Assembly: GCA_024036415.1 (NCBI GenBank)
Contig: JAMWET010005009.1
Location: forward strand, 1-64,000
Direction of reading: 5' to 3'
Source: Prochilodus magdalenae
Taxonomy: Eukaryota; Chordata; Actinopteri; Characiformes; Prochilodontidae
DNA: 64,000 nucleotides
The position numbers and the translations under genes were made by a program. Of the stretch, positions 35,311 through 49,245 are shown in pieces (position 1 is the first letter of the stretch; every line of letters begins with the position of its first letter). The notes under the pieces are model-generated. The model was not told where the DNA came from, did no database searches, and saw nothing but the letters and a program-made list of their open reading frames with translations.

Positions 35311-35989
35311 CTAGGTATGGAGCTAACTATTTAATAAAGTCGAGCTTCTTGTTGGATACCGGACACTAAACTTCAACTTTAATGTTTCATTATCAATAAG
35401 ATTGATCATTTTGATTTTGAATTTGTAAATTTAGGTAAAATTCAAAAATTCCGCTTTTATATTCACTGAATAAATGTTACTGGGAGGAACTGCTTGTGGT
35501 GTGGCTCCTACATGAACCTCACACACAGTATATTTGTTGTTTGGTCTTTAGAATCTTTTGTGGAATTGAAATTATGATGAAATAGGTTTAATGAATCGTA
35601 GTGATATTCAAAGAACAGGAAATCACATTGAACTGAATGTCAAATTAGAATTACAATGGAAATGAAAAACCAGGACTGTGAAGAACGTGAATGGTGATGG
35701 AGCTGGAGGTTTCAGGAATGCACTGAATCGTTTCCTATAGAAGCGTAATTGTATGGAGTGTGAGATCCACAACACCACGCCAGGCTAGTTAGGTTTATCG
35801 GGGCTGGAGGGTACGAATGGTGACTCACGCGCTGGTGTCGCTCGGAGTGCAGAGTTTCGTGTATAGAGTCGATGACGCTGTTCAGGTGCGTTCATATTTG
35901 GTTAGTGCGTATGTCTATAAATTCATCAACTCTGTTTGTTACTCTACTGACGAGCATATTATGACGCTTCCACTCTAGCCTCTCTTACT
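35311..35989. other. Mirror of the unique AT-rich spacer
   Basis: Counterpart of 17,768-18,349; no gene supported. Confidence 0.5.
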
Positions 35990-37310
35990 CTCTACTCTAG
36001 TCTTCCTTCTATTCTGCTCTCTTCTCTCTGCAGATGGCATTAATGTCAGTAAGTGTGTCACCCTCTTCCTCATCCTGCCGTAAGGCTAAAATGGAGCCAA
36101 GGGGAAGGTGCTGAGCGTTGGTCACTAACACTCGCATTAGAACACCCACTGCAAATGCCACTAATGGCCTACTTTACTATATGCAGCTAAACCCCTCCTC
36201 TCCATTTCCTCTGCTTTTTCTCTCTCAGTTCTCGTTCGTGCTCCCTCTCTCTTATGAGTTGGTCTCTCTTTGCTTAACTCTACACTGGCTTTCTCTCTAG
36301 CTCTTGTCTCTCTCTCATCTCTCCGTCTAAGCCCCTCCTTTTTCTGCTTCTAACTATCCTCTATTTATCTGTTTTCTCTCTCTTACTAAGTGTCTCCTTC
36401 TTCTCTGTCTTTCTATTTACCTGTGGCTTCTATGTCTGTTTTTCTTCATCTCTCTCTCATCTCTCTTCTAAGTCCCTCCTACATGTTGCCTCTTTAACTC
36501 ATACCTGTCTCGCTCTCTATGCTCTCTTAGTCTATCTTTCTTTCTTTCATTCTCTCACCCGGCTTTCTGTCTTTCTTCTAAGGTCTCTCCTTCCTCTCTT
36601 CTAACTTTACCTGTTATCTCTCTCTCAGTGTCTCCTTCTCCCTACTTTCTTATTCTACCCGTCTCTCCACTCAGTCTTCTTCTGGCTCTCTCTAAGTCTC
36701 TCCTCCTTTCTGCTGCTCTTTATCTAACCCATCTATCTCTCAGTCTCTTTCTGTCTCTCTCTAAGTTCTCTCATTCTCTCTCTTTCTTATTTCTACCCAT
36801 CTCTCATCTCAGTCTCGTTTCTGTCTCTCTTTTCTAAGTCTCTCCTCTCTCTTACTTATTCTACCCATCTCTCTCAGGTCTTTTTCTGTGTCTAAGTCTC
36901 TCCTTCTCTCTCGATCTTATTCTACCCATCTCTATCAAATCTTATCCTCATTCTTAAGTCCCTTCCACTTCTATTTTTAAACCATACCTGTCTCTCTTTC
37001 ACTTAGTCTCTCTTTAGTTCTTCTCATCATCTCTCACCTCTTTCTGTTTCTCTTCTAAGCCTCTCCTTCTTTCTCTTGATTCTACCACTCTACAGTCTAT
37101 ATTTCTTCTCTGTCTTCTCTCTCAATCCCTTTCTGTTGTTTCCTCTCTCTCCTTTCTCTCTCTTTCCGTCGATCAAGTGCTTCTGTTTACTAGTTTTTTT
37201 CTATATGCCTCCTGTTTAATTGTCCTATGTCTCCGTCTCTTCACTGCTCCCACTCTCTGTCTCTCTCTTGTAGGCTCTCTCATCCTCTCTCTCGTCTCTC
37301 TCTCTCTGGA
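35990..37310 (-). repeat. Pyrimidine-rich mirror of the purine tract
   Basis: CT-rich reverse complement of 16,515-17,767 with scattered insertions that blur the ~66-bp sub-repeats. Confidence 0.85.
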
Positions 37311-38169
37311 TGGAGTCTGGTGGCGGTCTCTCGTGTCCCTTGTCCTTTTCAATTAGACAGCACAGCGTCAGGTTCTCATCAGCTTGCAGCTCTAAATGAC
37401 ATCGGAGAGAGTGTGAGCTGTCAGAGGGATAAAACTCATCAGCGGCTGACAGATACTCAATCCTCCTCTCCTATCTCTCTCTCCCCCCTTCGCTCTCCCT
37501 CTTCTGTTCATTCTGGCTTTTTCACTACCACACCTAAAACTCCACAGGAATAAAAACAGCCACACTGCCCAGCCACACCACAATTAAAGATACTAGATTC
37601 ACAAAGGTCCAACTCCAGCCTTTGGTCTACTTGTAAAAGTACATCCCTGGTGAGAAGAGCGTCCCCCCGAACTCACCTCCTCCACCCAAATGTCTCATCT
37701 CTTAACTTAGTGACGTATAAAATGTCAAAAACATGACACGAATATACTTTGGCCCAAATATTTAAGGACATCTGTGCCATTACATTTAAAATATAACTCA
37801 TGCGTATGACCGCCCGTGCTTCCATACACCTGCAGATTCAGCTACTTCCTGCACACTATCGGTCTTTGGCCACACCCAAATGCCTCATATAAGCTCATGC
37901 TTCATGTAGTACCTCCGAGCCTTCAACAAACATGGAATGGATCCCTGCTTCCACGAGGTTCGCAAGCTAACTTCCTTTCAACAGATTTGCCAACATTTCG
38001 CTTGCTTCAGTAGGCTGACAAATGAGACTATTAGCACTGTGGGTGGAATATTGAAATATTGAATCATAGAATGGTTTGTTGTGGATAATCGAATTCTGAG
38101 CATCACCATATTGCTGGATGGTTTGTCCTGAAAGTCCGGAAATCCTGAAATCATTTTCCTCAACATTTG
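37311..38169. other. Mirror of 15,740-16,515
   Basis: Includes the candidate conserved segment (about 37,310-37,450) and the family X fragment (37,795-37,910). Frames here are palindromic by-products. Confidence 0.5.
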
Positions 38170-38720
38170 AGTAGCATTAGTGCAGTGTTATACATCTGCA
38201 TGCTCTATTTCCAATGCCAAGACTAGCATCAAGACTAGCATCAAGTTTGAATTGTGAAATTCCTAAACCCCATGAAATTTTAGTTATTGAAATCTTGCAG
38301 TAGCATTAGTGGCATAACTCAAGATACCATACATCTGCATACTCAGTTTCCAATGCCAAGACTAGCACTGAGATGAATCCAAAATCCAATGCAGAAAACT
38401 AGCTGGCAGAAAACTATAGGCTGCACATATGTGGTAGTATAAAATATGTCTTCAAATAATATATCATCTTCAGATTGAATATTTACAAGACGTTTTGAGT
38501 AACCATAGTGTCGAAAACCCAATCCCAAGGCTAGCATCAGAGGTCAATTCGAATGAGTTTCATTTACATGTTCTGAGGACATTTTGAGTAGCATTAAGTG
38601 CGGGTTTATACATCTGCTATGCTCCAATTGTCCGACGTCAAGACTAGCATTGGCATTCTAATCCAGTCCAGTCAGTACAGGGAATCCAGTTCCAGTTGTG
38701 TCTTGCAAGTTCACAATTCG
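38170..38720 (-). repeat. Mirror of the GCATGCAGATGTATA tandem repeat
   Basis: Noisy reverse complement of 15,150-15,740; modules TATACATCTGCATGCTC and CAAGACTAGCATC recur. Confidence 0.65.
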
Positions 38721-39150
38721 TGGAGTGAAACTCTCCAAACCCCAGTCAATTTAGTTGAGTTTCGTTAGCAGCAACCCCCTTGTCTTGCACCTTCTCCACT
38801 GACGGTTTTATCAGGCCACTATCTGCCGCTGTGTTTGTGTGCAGCGGCTTGCGGCGAGGCTCTTCATGGGCTAAATGAATCTCGATTCCCCCTGATATTT
38901 CTCTCCCGCATGGGGGGGACTTCCTCTTCCCAGCCTGGCACGGACGAGTGGTGATGCCGCTTCCTAAGGGATGGAGAGAGAGAGCAGAGCGGAACGAAGC
39001 CTCAGAACACTCCGGAACTCCGGCGCTAAACTGACAGTGCTGTCGAGAGAGAGAGCGATGGACCGCCACATATGGGACAGGGCATAAGAGCCCGTTTAGG
39101 CCTTAGTATTATAAACTGTTGTGTGGGTGTGGTGGAGAGTGAGTGGCTGT
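38721..39150. other. Mirror of the low-repeat segment at 14,780-15,150
   Basis: Noisy counterpart, no coding evidence. Confidence 0.4.
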
Positions 39151-41399
39151 ATCTCATGGATCTCTTCTCCATCCCATTCAAATCCCTCTGTTTCAGTTCT
39201 CCATGTATATGATGGCCAGCTCAGGGAAAGGATAGCGGCTGCTGGTTCTTCTCAGTGTTTCTTCTTCTATGACCCTTCAGTGTTGTGGTCTTAGATTTGA
39301 GCCTTAGTTGTTATTTCACATGGATTCGCTCAATAATGCTTCTCAGGACGGAGAGATGTTCCAGTTGTCAATCCTGTTCCATTACTGTGTCTTCCTCCAG
39401 TCTGGGACGTATTGGCACCATAATACACAAAACCATCTTCTAGTGTCTGAGTGGGTAGATGCTAAGTCCTAGAGAGTCTAGCTTTGTGCGGTGAAGTCCC
39501 TTGGTAACTACGGAGGAGTAATCTGTTCCTAGAGATCAGCGGTGGGCTACTCTGAGAAGCTCAGTGAATAACATAGATGCCATAGATTGTCACTTTTGAT
39601 GTCTTCAGAGAGTTCTTTCCTACTTGCTTCTAAGGGTTCCGTGGGTCTTTGTTATGAGTCCTTGGCTCCTTCCAGTGGTTCCACTTCGAAGCTTTTATGT
39701 TCTTGTCTTCCTGTAGAGTCTTATTGATTTGAGTTCTTCGTATTTTAGTGCAGTCATATATACTACATGTTCTTGTGTACAGGATTTTAACCAGTATACA
39801 CAAACATAACTGACGTGTTGAGTGGGATTCCAGATCTGTGAGTGTCAGTTAAAATAGTTGATTTGATCGGCTACAAGTTCTTTTGGTTGCACCCCCCCCT
39901 GCTCCATTCTCTATTAGGTTGCATTTGATTCCTTCACTGGTTCCCACTCATGGCTCGTAGTTTTCTCTAGGTTGTGTTCCATTTGAGTCTTGATTCTTAT
40001 GTGATGTCATTCCTCAGTCTTGAGAGAAGCATTGGGCGCACAAAAAGCATTGAGTCAGAGTGCTGAAGTTTACTTTTACTGATCTAGGCATTTGCTTTTG
40101 TTCGTGAAGTTTTGTTCGTGAAGTCTTAGCGAAATCTGTTCCCAGATCAGGCACAGGCTACTTCTGAGAAGCTTAGTGAATAATTGAGCTCATATGTCCT
40201 TTTTCCTTGTTTAGTTAGATATCTTCAGATGTTCTTCTCGTTACATATCTAGGGTTGTGCCAGGTTCTGTGTATTTGAGTTTCCTGCGTTCCTTCCAGTG
40301 AAGTTCCCCTCAAGCTTAAGTGTTTCTGTCTCGTTACGTTTCTTTTGAGTTCTTGTTTCTAATTGCAGTTCTCTGCAGGTGTTGAGTGGGAGTGCTGATC
40401 TAGGATCTGTTTGTGTCAGTAAAAAGAGTTCTCAGGTGTTGCTTTTGAAGGTACGTTCACTTTGGGTGCCCCCCCTACTCATTGCTTCGTTCTAGGTTGC
40501 ACTTTAGTTTCCTTTGTTTCGATGGAATTTCCCACTCATGCTTGTAGGTTTGTAGTACTTGAGCCTGTGTCTTATAGTGTGTCTCTCCATTTTTCTTGGG
40601 AAGATGGCCCAACAAGTGGGAGTGCTGAAATAGGACCTGTTACTTTTGTCAGTGGACGTCTTGTAAATGAGAGAGGAAATCTGTGTCCTGGTATCGCAGT
40701 AAAAGCTCTACTTCCGTGAGAAGCTTTAGGGCCATTTGTCCTTTTGAGTCTCCAAAGTTCTAGTGGATATCTATCTCATCTTACGCAGGTTGTAAAAGTA
40801 GCTTCTTGTACTGAGGCTTGGTTATCTTTTTTCTTGGCTTCTCCGTCTGTCCTGCTCTTATGTGTAGTATTTCTCATTAGTCTTGGATTTCCTTTCACAG
40901 TGGTTCGGATAATGATACTGAGTGAGGGTTGGGTCTTGGAGTCTAAACGTTTTTAAGTAGTGTCTTCATGTATTTTGGGGTACGACTGGGCTCTCATATA
41001 ATATGAGTTCCCAGTGTGTCTGATCTTGGATCGTGCCTATGTCACAGTGCAGGTTCGTGGCAACTAAGGAGAGAGAATCCGTCCTGTTTAGATCAGCTTT
41101 TATACTCTGAGGGTTGTAAAACTTATGAAGTCTCCTTTCTATATAGGTTCCTAGGGCTTGTTTTGCTGTTCGGGTTCCTTCTCAGTGGTTCCCCACCATT
41201 CATCCTTTGATGTCCTGTCTCCTTTAGAGTACATCTTTAGAGATTTCTCTTTCACATGTCTTAGAAAGATGTCTCTCTTTGAAGTCTTTGTCCTCAACTC
41301 ATCTTCCTTGTGCTCTTAGGTTCCTAGTCTCGATTTGAGTCTATGGGTTACGTTTGAAATAAGTTTTGATCACGGGTCTCTAGTGGGTGGTCGGACCCT
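39151..41399 (-). repeat. Mirror of the degenerate long-unit tandem repeat
   Basis: Reverse complement of 12,825-14,720, about 15 percent longer because of insertion noise; modules such as GAGTGGGAGTGCTGATCTAG remain visible near 40,385. Confidence 0.7.
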
Positions 41400-41639
41400 T
41401 GGGGAAGGCAGGCTAACTCCCAACTGAATGAACTGGCATGTATTTGAATTCATTAAACTAAATTAACAGAATGAATGAACCTAACTGAGATAAACTGTGA
41501 TAACTGATCTAAACTGATCTAATTCTAATAAATTAATAAATAATAACTGAAATGAATGTAAAGTACAACTAAACTGGATTACATTGACTCAGATTGGTTT
41601 GAACTGAAGAGAATAGAACTGACCTTACATTACCTTATC

Positions 41640-41960
41640 CTACCTTACCTAAGCGGACCTGACCTGGCCTAAACAAAATTGACCTGGACTGAACTGAAGT
41701 TATTTGACTAAATGAACTAAACTAAATTCATTTAACTGAACTAAGTAAAATGACCTGTCTGACCTTATCCGAACTGTAGAGCCGCACAATGGTGCACTGG
41801 GTAATACTGTTGCTTCAAAGTCAGAAGGTTCTGGGATTGGTTCCTAGCTGGACCCCATTTGTTCACTTTGTGTCCACATGGGAATTGGGGGATCCAAATA
41901 GAGGTGAATGTTAGACTAGTGCGCCTGTGACTACACTAGGCAGCCTGCCCAGGGTGTTTC
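41640..41960 (-). repeat. ~300-bp segment present only in the right arm
   Basis: The left arm jumps from GGATAAGGTAATGTAAGG (about 12,588) to the sequence mirrored beyond 41,950, so about 300 bp are missing there. On the minus strand the extra segment carries AACCTTCTGACTTTGAAG and a TACCCAGTGCACCATTGTGC-type end, a sequence style very common in fish genomes as a dispersed repeat. Deletion in the left arm fits better than insertion in the right, because low-complexity CAGTT-type sequence continues through it. This is a real structural difference between arms. Confidence 0.65.
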
Positions 41961-42189
41961 ACCCGCATATTTCCAAACCGATATGAGTGCTTGTGATAGG
42001 CTGCAGCATACTTGCCACAGCATCAAAGATGATCCAGCTGTGTTAGAAGTATGAGTCGACGTGAGTGATCTAATCTGAATGGAACTAAATGGAAGTGAAT
42101 GGAAGTGAATGGAAGTGAATGGAAGTGATTGAGCTGAACTGGAGTGAATTAATGTAACGGATTGAGCCGATTGCAGTATGTACTACAGC

Positions 42190-43264
42190 TGCACTACCAG
42201 TTCTATGCATGGAGTAGGCCAGAGCTGTGGTCTTGTGGTTCTCCTTGTTTTAAATCACTTGATTTGCCTCATAAGCGACTGGACAGTGTGTTTACTGATT
42301 CTGGAGAGTGGAGAGAAGCGATTGAATCTGTGAATGAAGGGACAGTGTGAGTTGAACTGGAAACATTTTATTCTGATGCAGCACAGAGGCTGCTGAATTA
42401 ATGATGTAAAGGATATTTGTCTGGGGGCTGGAGTAACTCCCATAACCTTGCTGGAGAAAATGAAAGTGTTTCTTCCTGTACGAGTGTGTGTGATTGTGGT
42501 TGGGTATAGGTTCAGGGGGGTGTGTGGTGGGGTGTACCGAGAGAATAAGGTGTTTGTGTGTGTATCGGTGTGCGAATGGTGGTCTGAGAGGTCTGAGAGT
42601 CAAGGTCAGAGTAAAACACACGTCTCCTGCCCGCCTGCACCTGAATCAAAACTGACTGCAGAGAAAATAACTCCACACTATTCTATCTATAATGCACAGC
42701 AAGAAAAAAAAAGGGGGGGGGGGGTTCCAAAAACTGATTAAAACCTACGAATGAGACCCCTAACAACCACCTGGAACACTTGGTAGACACACAGACACTG
42801 TCCCTATCAGATAAACAGCCCCTAAAGCTTTCAGCTTTGAGAGGGAGGAGACCATCAAGCTCCACTTCTGAAACATCCATCCTTCCACTGTGAGGAGACA
42901 CCTTAACAGTATGGGCTGCTCAGGAAGCTCCTCACTGAGAGAAGGAGACACACGCCGAAGAAGCTGCTGGGGTTCTCAGACCAATAGACTGACCATAAAA
43001 GTGCACATTAGGGGGATCAGGCAGTTTCCTCTAGGCCTTAAAAAGTAGATTTCAGGGAAATAAAAAATACACACAAGTAATTTTATTGTTATGGATAATA
43101 AACAGCCTCTCCTATTGGTTAGGCCTTCAGGATCTAGACAGAGGACAAAAGAGACTAACCAGCAACTTAATTAGAAACTGACAGTGATAGGAACAGATCA
43201 ATTTTGTTAGATAACACTGAGATGTATTTGATAACAAGTTACGGTGATATACGGAGAACATCTG
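42190..43264. other. Clean right-arm spacer, mirror of 11,286-12,290
   Basis: Nearly identical to the left arm in reverse complement, with a homopolymer difference near 42,703-42,724. No gene called; open frames are shared because the DNA is duplicated. Confidence 0.6.
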
Positions 43265-44385
43265 CATTTACACTAACCCCAAACCCCTATATTTACACTA
43301 CAACCTAAACTCTACATTTAGAGTAAACTCTAACGCCTACATTTATACTAAACCCTAAACCCAACATTTATACTAAACACCAACCTTTACAAATACACAA
43401 ACCCATAAACCCTACATTTACACTAAACCCCTAACTCCTGCATTTACACTAAACCCTAACCCCTGCATTTACACTACACCCCTAACCCCTACATTTACAC
43501 TAAACCCTAACCCCTACATTTACACTAAACTCCTAAACCCTACATTTACACTAAACCCTAAACCCTACATTTACACTAAACCCCTAACGCCTACGTTTAC
43601 ACTAAACCCTAACCCCTGCAGTTACACTAAACCCCAATCCCTATATTTACACTAAACCCTAACCCCTACATTTACACTAAACCCCCTAACCCCTACATTT
43701 ACACTAAACCCCTAATCCCTACATTTACACTAAACCCCTAACCCCTACATTTACACTAAACCCTAAACCCTACATTTACACTAAACCCTAACCCCTACAT
43801 TTACACTAAACCCCTAACGCCTACATTTACACTAAACCCTAACCCCTGCAGTTACAGTAAACCCCAATCCCTATATTTACACTAAACCCTAACCCCTGCA
43901 GTTACACTAAACCCCAATCCCTATATTTACACTAACCCATAACCCCTACATTTTCACTAAACCCCTAACCCCTACATTTACACTAAACCCCTAACCCCTA
44001 CATTTACACTAAACCCTAACCCCTACATTTACACTAAACCCCTAACTCCCTACATTTTACACTAAACCCTACATTACCTAAACCTACATTTACACTAAAC
44101 CCTAAACCCTACATTTATACTAAACCCCCTAACCCCTACATTTACACCAAACCCTAAACCCTACATTTACACTAAACCCCTTACCACTACATTTACACTA
44201 AACCCTAACCTCTACATTTACATTAAACCCCCTAACCCCTACATTTACACCAAACCCTAAACCCTACATTTACACTAAACCCCTAACCACTACATTTACA
44301 CTAAACACCTAACCCCTACATTTACACTAAACACCTAACCCCTACATTTACACTAGACCCAGTACCCTACATTTACACTCCAGAT
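43265..44385 (-). repeat. 26-bp telomere-like minisatellite, block C' (right arm)
   Basis: C-rich strand of the block C array, unit visible as CCCTAACCCCTACATTTACA followed by CTAAAC. Clean, about 43 units, shorter than block C. Confidence 0.93.
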
Positions 44386-45372
44386 TCAGTCCCCTGTAAA
44401 GGTTTACTTAGTCTCAGGCTGAATTTTCGCACACAAGTCTTCAGTCTCGAGTGTGAGCTGCAGCTGGAATGCAACTTGAGTCCCTGTATCTGACATATAC
44501 CAATACAAACACACACACACATATGCATGCATGTGGGAGGAGTCTTTTTATATGCAGGTGCTGTTTACGTGTTTGTCTTCACTAACTGTTTGGTTATCGC
44601 TTGTCATGTGCGCAAATGCTAATTACCACCTAACACATGCCAGCGTGTCCACATAGAGAAAAGTGGTGTTGCAGGTAAATATGAAGGTGTGGTGTTAATT
44701 AAATCAAATTAAAAATAAAGAAAGGGCTTCAGCATTCCCGGCTACCTGGGGAATAACATCTGCACGCCTATCCCATTCATTCTTCATTTATTAATTTATT
44801 TATTTATTTACACAGAACTTTTTTCTCTCGCTCTGCAGTTTTTTCTTCTTCCTGGTCGGCCGCCAGCAGCTCCTCAGTGTTTGAACCTTCTTGACCTCCA
44901 TCCTTTACCGTTCCTATTTTTCTCGCTCTCCCTCTTTGTCTCCTTTCTTTGATTTGATGACTTAATAACCTCGAGTGCTGTCAGGGGCAGCTTTTTGAAA
45001 AATGGTGTCTATAAAACATAACAGCCTTGATGGGCCGGTGGAGATTCCTCCAGCTCCGCCCCCACTGCCGCCTTAATGAAGGACGGAGGCCCGTTCGGAC
45101 GCCCCCCAGGTCATTAGCCCCGTTGCTGCTGATTTAGATCAAGGCTTTGTGTATTTGTGGTGGAGCTGCTCTGGTCAGCGTTGAGTGACATGTTAACATA
45201 TCCTAACCCTATTAGTGGACAAGGCAAAGTTTCGCCTGTTACTCCCACGAATCCCACCACAGCAGAGCCGGAGACGAAAAACAGATAATCCTACTGTATA
45301 AACATCACTCATTTACTCTACAACCTCTTCCTTCTCTCTCTCAATCTCTCCTTTCTCTCTTTTATCTGTCTG
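44386..45372. other. Clean right-arm spacer, mirror of 8,789-9,831
   Basis: Likely the better version of this spacer. Clean substitutions relative to the left arm appear near 44,765 (CACGCC against CATGCC), 44,860 and 44,878. No gene supported. Confidence 0.6.
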
Positions 45373-46200
45373 TACATTTACACTAAACCCCTAACCCCTA
45401 CATTTACACTAAACCCCCTAACCCCTACATTTACACTAAACCCCCTAAACCCTACATTTACACTACACCCCTAAACCCTACATTTACACTAACCCCTAAC
45501 ACCTACATTTACACTAAACCCCTAACTCCTACATTTACAATACACCCCTAAACCCTACATTTACACTAAACCCCTAAACCCTACATTTACACTAACCCAT
45601 AACCCCTACATTTACACTAAATCCCCTAACCCCTACATTTGCACAAAACCCCCTAACCCCTACATTTACAATAACCTCTAAATTTACACTAAACCCCCTA
45701 ACCCCTACATTTACACTAAACACTAACCCCTACATTACACTAAACCCCTAAACCCTGCATTTACACTAAACCCTAACCCTACATTTACACTAAACCCTAA
45801 CCCCTACATTTGCACTAAACCCCTAACCCCTACATTTATACTAAACCCCCTAACCCCTACATTTACACTAAACCCTAACCCCTACATTTACACTAAACCA
45901 CCTAACCCCTACATTTACACTAAAACCCTAACCCCCACATTTACACTAAACCCCAACCCCTACGTTTACACTAAACCCCCTAACCCCTACATTTACACTA
46001 AACCCTAACCCCTACATTTACACTAAACCCCCTAACCCCTACATTTACACTAAACCCTCTAACCCTACATTTACACTAAACCCTAACCCCTACATTTACA
46101 CTAAACCCCCTAACCCCTACATTTACACTAAACCCTAACCCCTACATTTACACTATACCCCCTAACCCGTACATCTACACTAAACCCCCTAACCCCTAGA
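45373..46200 (-). repeat. 26-bp telomere-like minisatellite, block B' (right arm)
   Basis: Only about 0.83 kb, against 2.66 kb for its mirror. The higher-order duplications of block B are missing or collapsed here. Confidence 0.93.
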
Positions 46201-46939
46201 TTTAGCACTTTGACCAGATTCAGCAGAATTTATATATTGTCTCTCCTCTCAGTGTCTCACTGTCTACTCCCCTCTCTCTCCCCGCTCCCTCTCTCCATTC
46301 TCTCGCTCCACCTGATGTTTTCCTTTTCTTTATTTTCCAGCAGCTCACTGGGTGATGACATTTGGAAAGTGAACACAAAGCTAATTAAACACGTTTTGTG
46401 AAGAGTAGAAGTGTAAACATGGCTCTAGAGGATCCAGGTGCTCTGTGACGGCCCGAGAGCCGACGGTGTCCGCTGTGTATCGGGCTGCTTCTGATTCTGC
46501 CTCCGATGCTGGGCCACGTCAGTAACTGAAACGTGTCCTACTTTCACAGACAGATATGACAAGCATCTCGTTTCTTCACCTTGAGTTTTTTTTCCCCTTT
46601 CTTTCTCCTCCCTAAAGGTTAGCAGGCTGTGATATTAAGCAGAAGAGAGGCTGATTAGGCAGCTTTGGTCTTCTCCCAGGCAGCGGCAGTGAAGGGGGAA
46701 GCTGCACGCAGAAGACTGTGGGACCACACTGACATGTTTACACTGCCCTACTCCTTACACTGCAACTCACTGTGGTCAGGAAACATACATCTGTTATAAC
46801 TACTACCATGTCGAGGAAATCACAGCTTTCTGCACATTCAAGGGAACAGCTGCACCCAGAAGGAGGTGTGGGGTTGCAGTGGGGTAGGGAAGGAAGATAA
46901 AGGTGACCAGGATCAATAACTGATGATAAATTTAGACTG
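46201..46939. other. Clean right-arm spacer, mirror of 5,400-6,132
   Basis: Nearly identical to the left spacer in reverse complement; no gene recognised. Confidence 0.6.
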
Positions 46940-47470
46940 ATATGATCAATATTTATTGAGCTACACATACAGAAGTCTGTCTCTCAGTATGGCGTCGGGC
47001 CGCCGTGTTTGCTAACCCAACACGCCAGACGTCTCGGTATGGAGCTGTAGAGGTTCCTAATGGTGTCCTGTGATAATCCATCCCATACAGCTTGAACATC
47101 CTCACACAGTTCCTGCAGATGGTGCGGTAGGGGTGGAGGTGGAGGGACACCAGGCCTTCTGGACAACAAGCCGGTCATCTTGGTGCTGACCACGGTGCCT
47201 CCACACACAGATTCGTTGGGCGTCTCCACCAAGACTAAAGCGGGACTCGTCACTGAAGATGACCCGCTGCCATTCCTGATTCACTCCATGACAGTCTGGT
47301 ACCACACCACTGCAGTCTTTGGTGACGGTGAAGTGGTGTTAAGGACAGTCAGCGTAACAGTCTGCAAATGGTGGTGCACTAACAGGATGAGTTGCTAACG
47401 TCAGATGCAGTGTTAGGTGCCTACCATCAACAAAGAGGCTGAAAACTTCTTCTCTTAGCAATTACGCTAA
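46940..47470 (-). pseudogene. Tc1/mariner transposase remnant (right arm)
   Basis: Mirror of 4,860-5,400. Here the FSDESRF segment reads in frame from upstream (47,102-47,305), unlike the left copy, and the C-terminal tail IRNLYSSIPRR is also present (46,984-47,100). The internal deletion removing the third catalytic residue is shared, so both copies were already dead before they became two. Several clean substitutions separate the copies within about 80 bp of the tail region. Confidence 0.75.
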
Positions 47471-47493
47471 AGGACTGCAGGCTAAACAGGTAT

Positions 47494-47581
47494 CTTCCGA
47501 TTGGTCATTCATCAGAAACACAGCCTCTGATTGGTCAACAAGTCAGGAACACAGCCTTTTAATGATCAGCAAGTCAGAAAC
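47494..47581 (-). repeat. ~31-bp CCAAT-core tandem repeat, right arm
   Basis: Three units against four in the left arm. Confidence 0.65.
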
Positions 47582-47673
47582 AAATATGGTACTGTGATTG
47601 ACAGTGAAGAAAAGCACTTACACAGTAATTAATAGTCCTGTGTAACAATTGGATTTATATTGATTAAGAATTA

Positions 47674-49245
47674 CAACAAACCCTAACCCCTACATTTACA
47701 CTAACCCCCTAACCCCTACATTTACACTAACCGCCTAACCCCTACATTTACACTAAACCCTAACCCCTACATTTACACTAAACCCCTAACCCCTACATTT
47801 ACACTAAACCCAAACCCCTACATTTAAACTAAACCCCTAACCCCTACATTTACACACTAAACTACCCCTAACCCCTACATTTTACACTAAAACCCCCTAA
47901 ACCCCCTACATTTACACTAAACCACCTAACCCCTACATTAACACTAAACCCCGAACAATTTTTTTTACATTTTACAACTGAAAAACCCCCTAACCCCTAC
48001 ATTTACACTAACCCCCTAACCCCTACATTTACACTAAACCCTAACCCCTACATTTACACTAAACCCAAACCCCTACATTTACGCTAAACCCCTAACCCCT
48101 ACATTTACACTAAACCCTAACCCCTACATTTACACTAAAACCCTAACCCCTACATTTACACTAAACCCCTAACCCCTACATTTACACTAAACCCCTAACC
48201 CCTACATTTACACTAACCCCCTAACCCCTACATTTACACTAAACCCCTAACCCCTACATTTACACTAAACCCTAACCCCTACATTTACACTAACCCCCCC
48301 TAACCCCCTACATTACACACTAAACCCCTAACCCCTACATTTACACTAAACCCCCTAAACCCTACATTTACACTAAACCCCTAACCCCCCCCTAAACCCC
48401 TAAGCCCCTACATTTACACTATCCCCAAAACCCTACAACCCTGAAAACCCCCCTAACCCCCTACATTTACACTAAACTCCAAAACCCCTACTACACCCCA
48501 CGCCCTACTTTAACACTAAACCCCTACCCCCTCCATTTACACTACACCCCCCCTAAAAAACCCCCTAACCCCTACATTTTACTACACTAAACCCCTAACC
48601 CCTACATTTTACACTAAACCCCCAACCCCTACATTTAACACTAACCCCTAACCCCTACTTTACACTAAACCCAAACCCCTAACCCCTACATTTTACACTA
48701 CACCCATAACCCCTACATTTACACTAAACCCTCTGACCCCTACATTTACACTAAACCCCTAACCCCTACATTTACACTAACCCCCAAACCCCGACAATTA
48801 CACAAAACCCCTAACACCCTACATTTACGCTAACCCCCCTAACCCCTACATTTACACTAAACCCTCTAACCCCTACATTTACACTAAACCCCTAACCCCT
48901 ACATTTACACTAAACCCATAACCCCTACATTTACACTAAACCCCTAACCCCTACATTTACACTAAACCCTAACCCCTGCATTTACACTAAACGCTAACCC
49001 CTACATTTACGCTAAACCCTAACCCCTACATTTACACTATACCCCAACCCCTTCATTTACACTAAACCCTATCCCCTACATTTACACTGAACCCCTAACC
49101 CCTACATTTACACTAACCCCTAATCCCTACAATTACACTAAACCCTATCCCCTACATTTACACTGAACCCCTAACCCCTACATTTACACTAAACCCCTAA
49201 CATGTACATTTACACTAAACCCTAACCTCTTAGCCCAAACACTCC
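47674..49245 (-). repeat. 26-bp telomere-like minisatellite, block A' (right arm)
   Basis: About 1.57 kb against 2.85 kb in the left arm. Regular except about 47,860-48,700, where C-run expansions and stray bases indicate poor polishing. Confidence 0.92.

Noticed and set aside
43265..49245. Plant-type telomere repeat (CCCTAAA)
   Set aside because: CCCTAAA occurs only as part of the 26-bp unit; surrounding repeats and LINEs are fish-like, so a plant origin is not supported.
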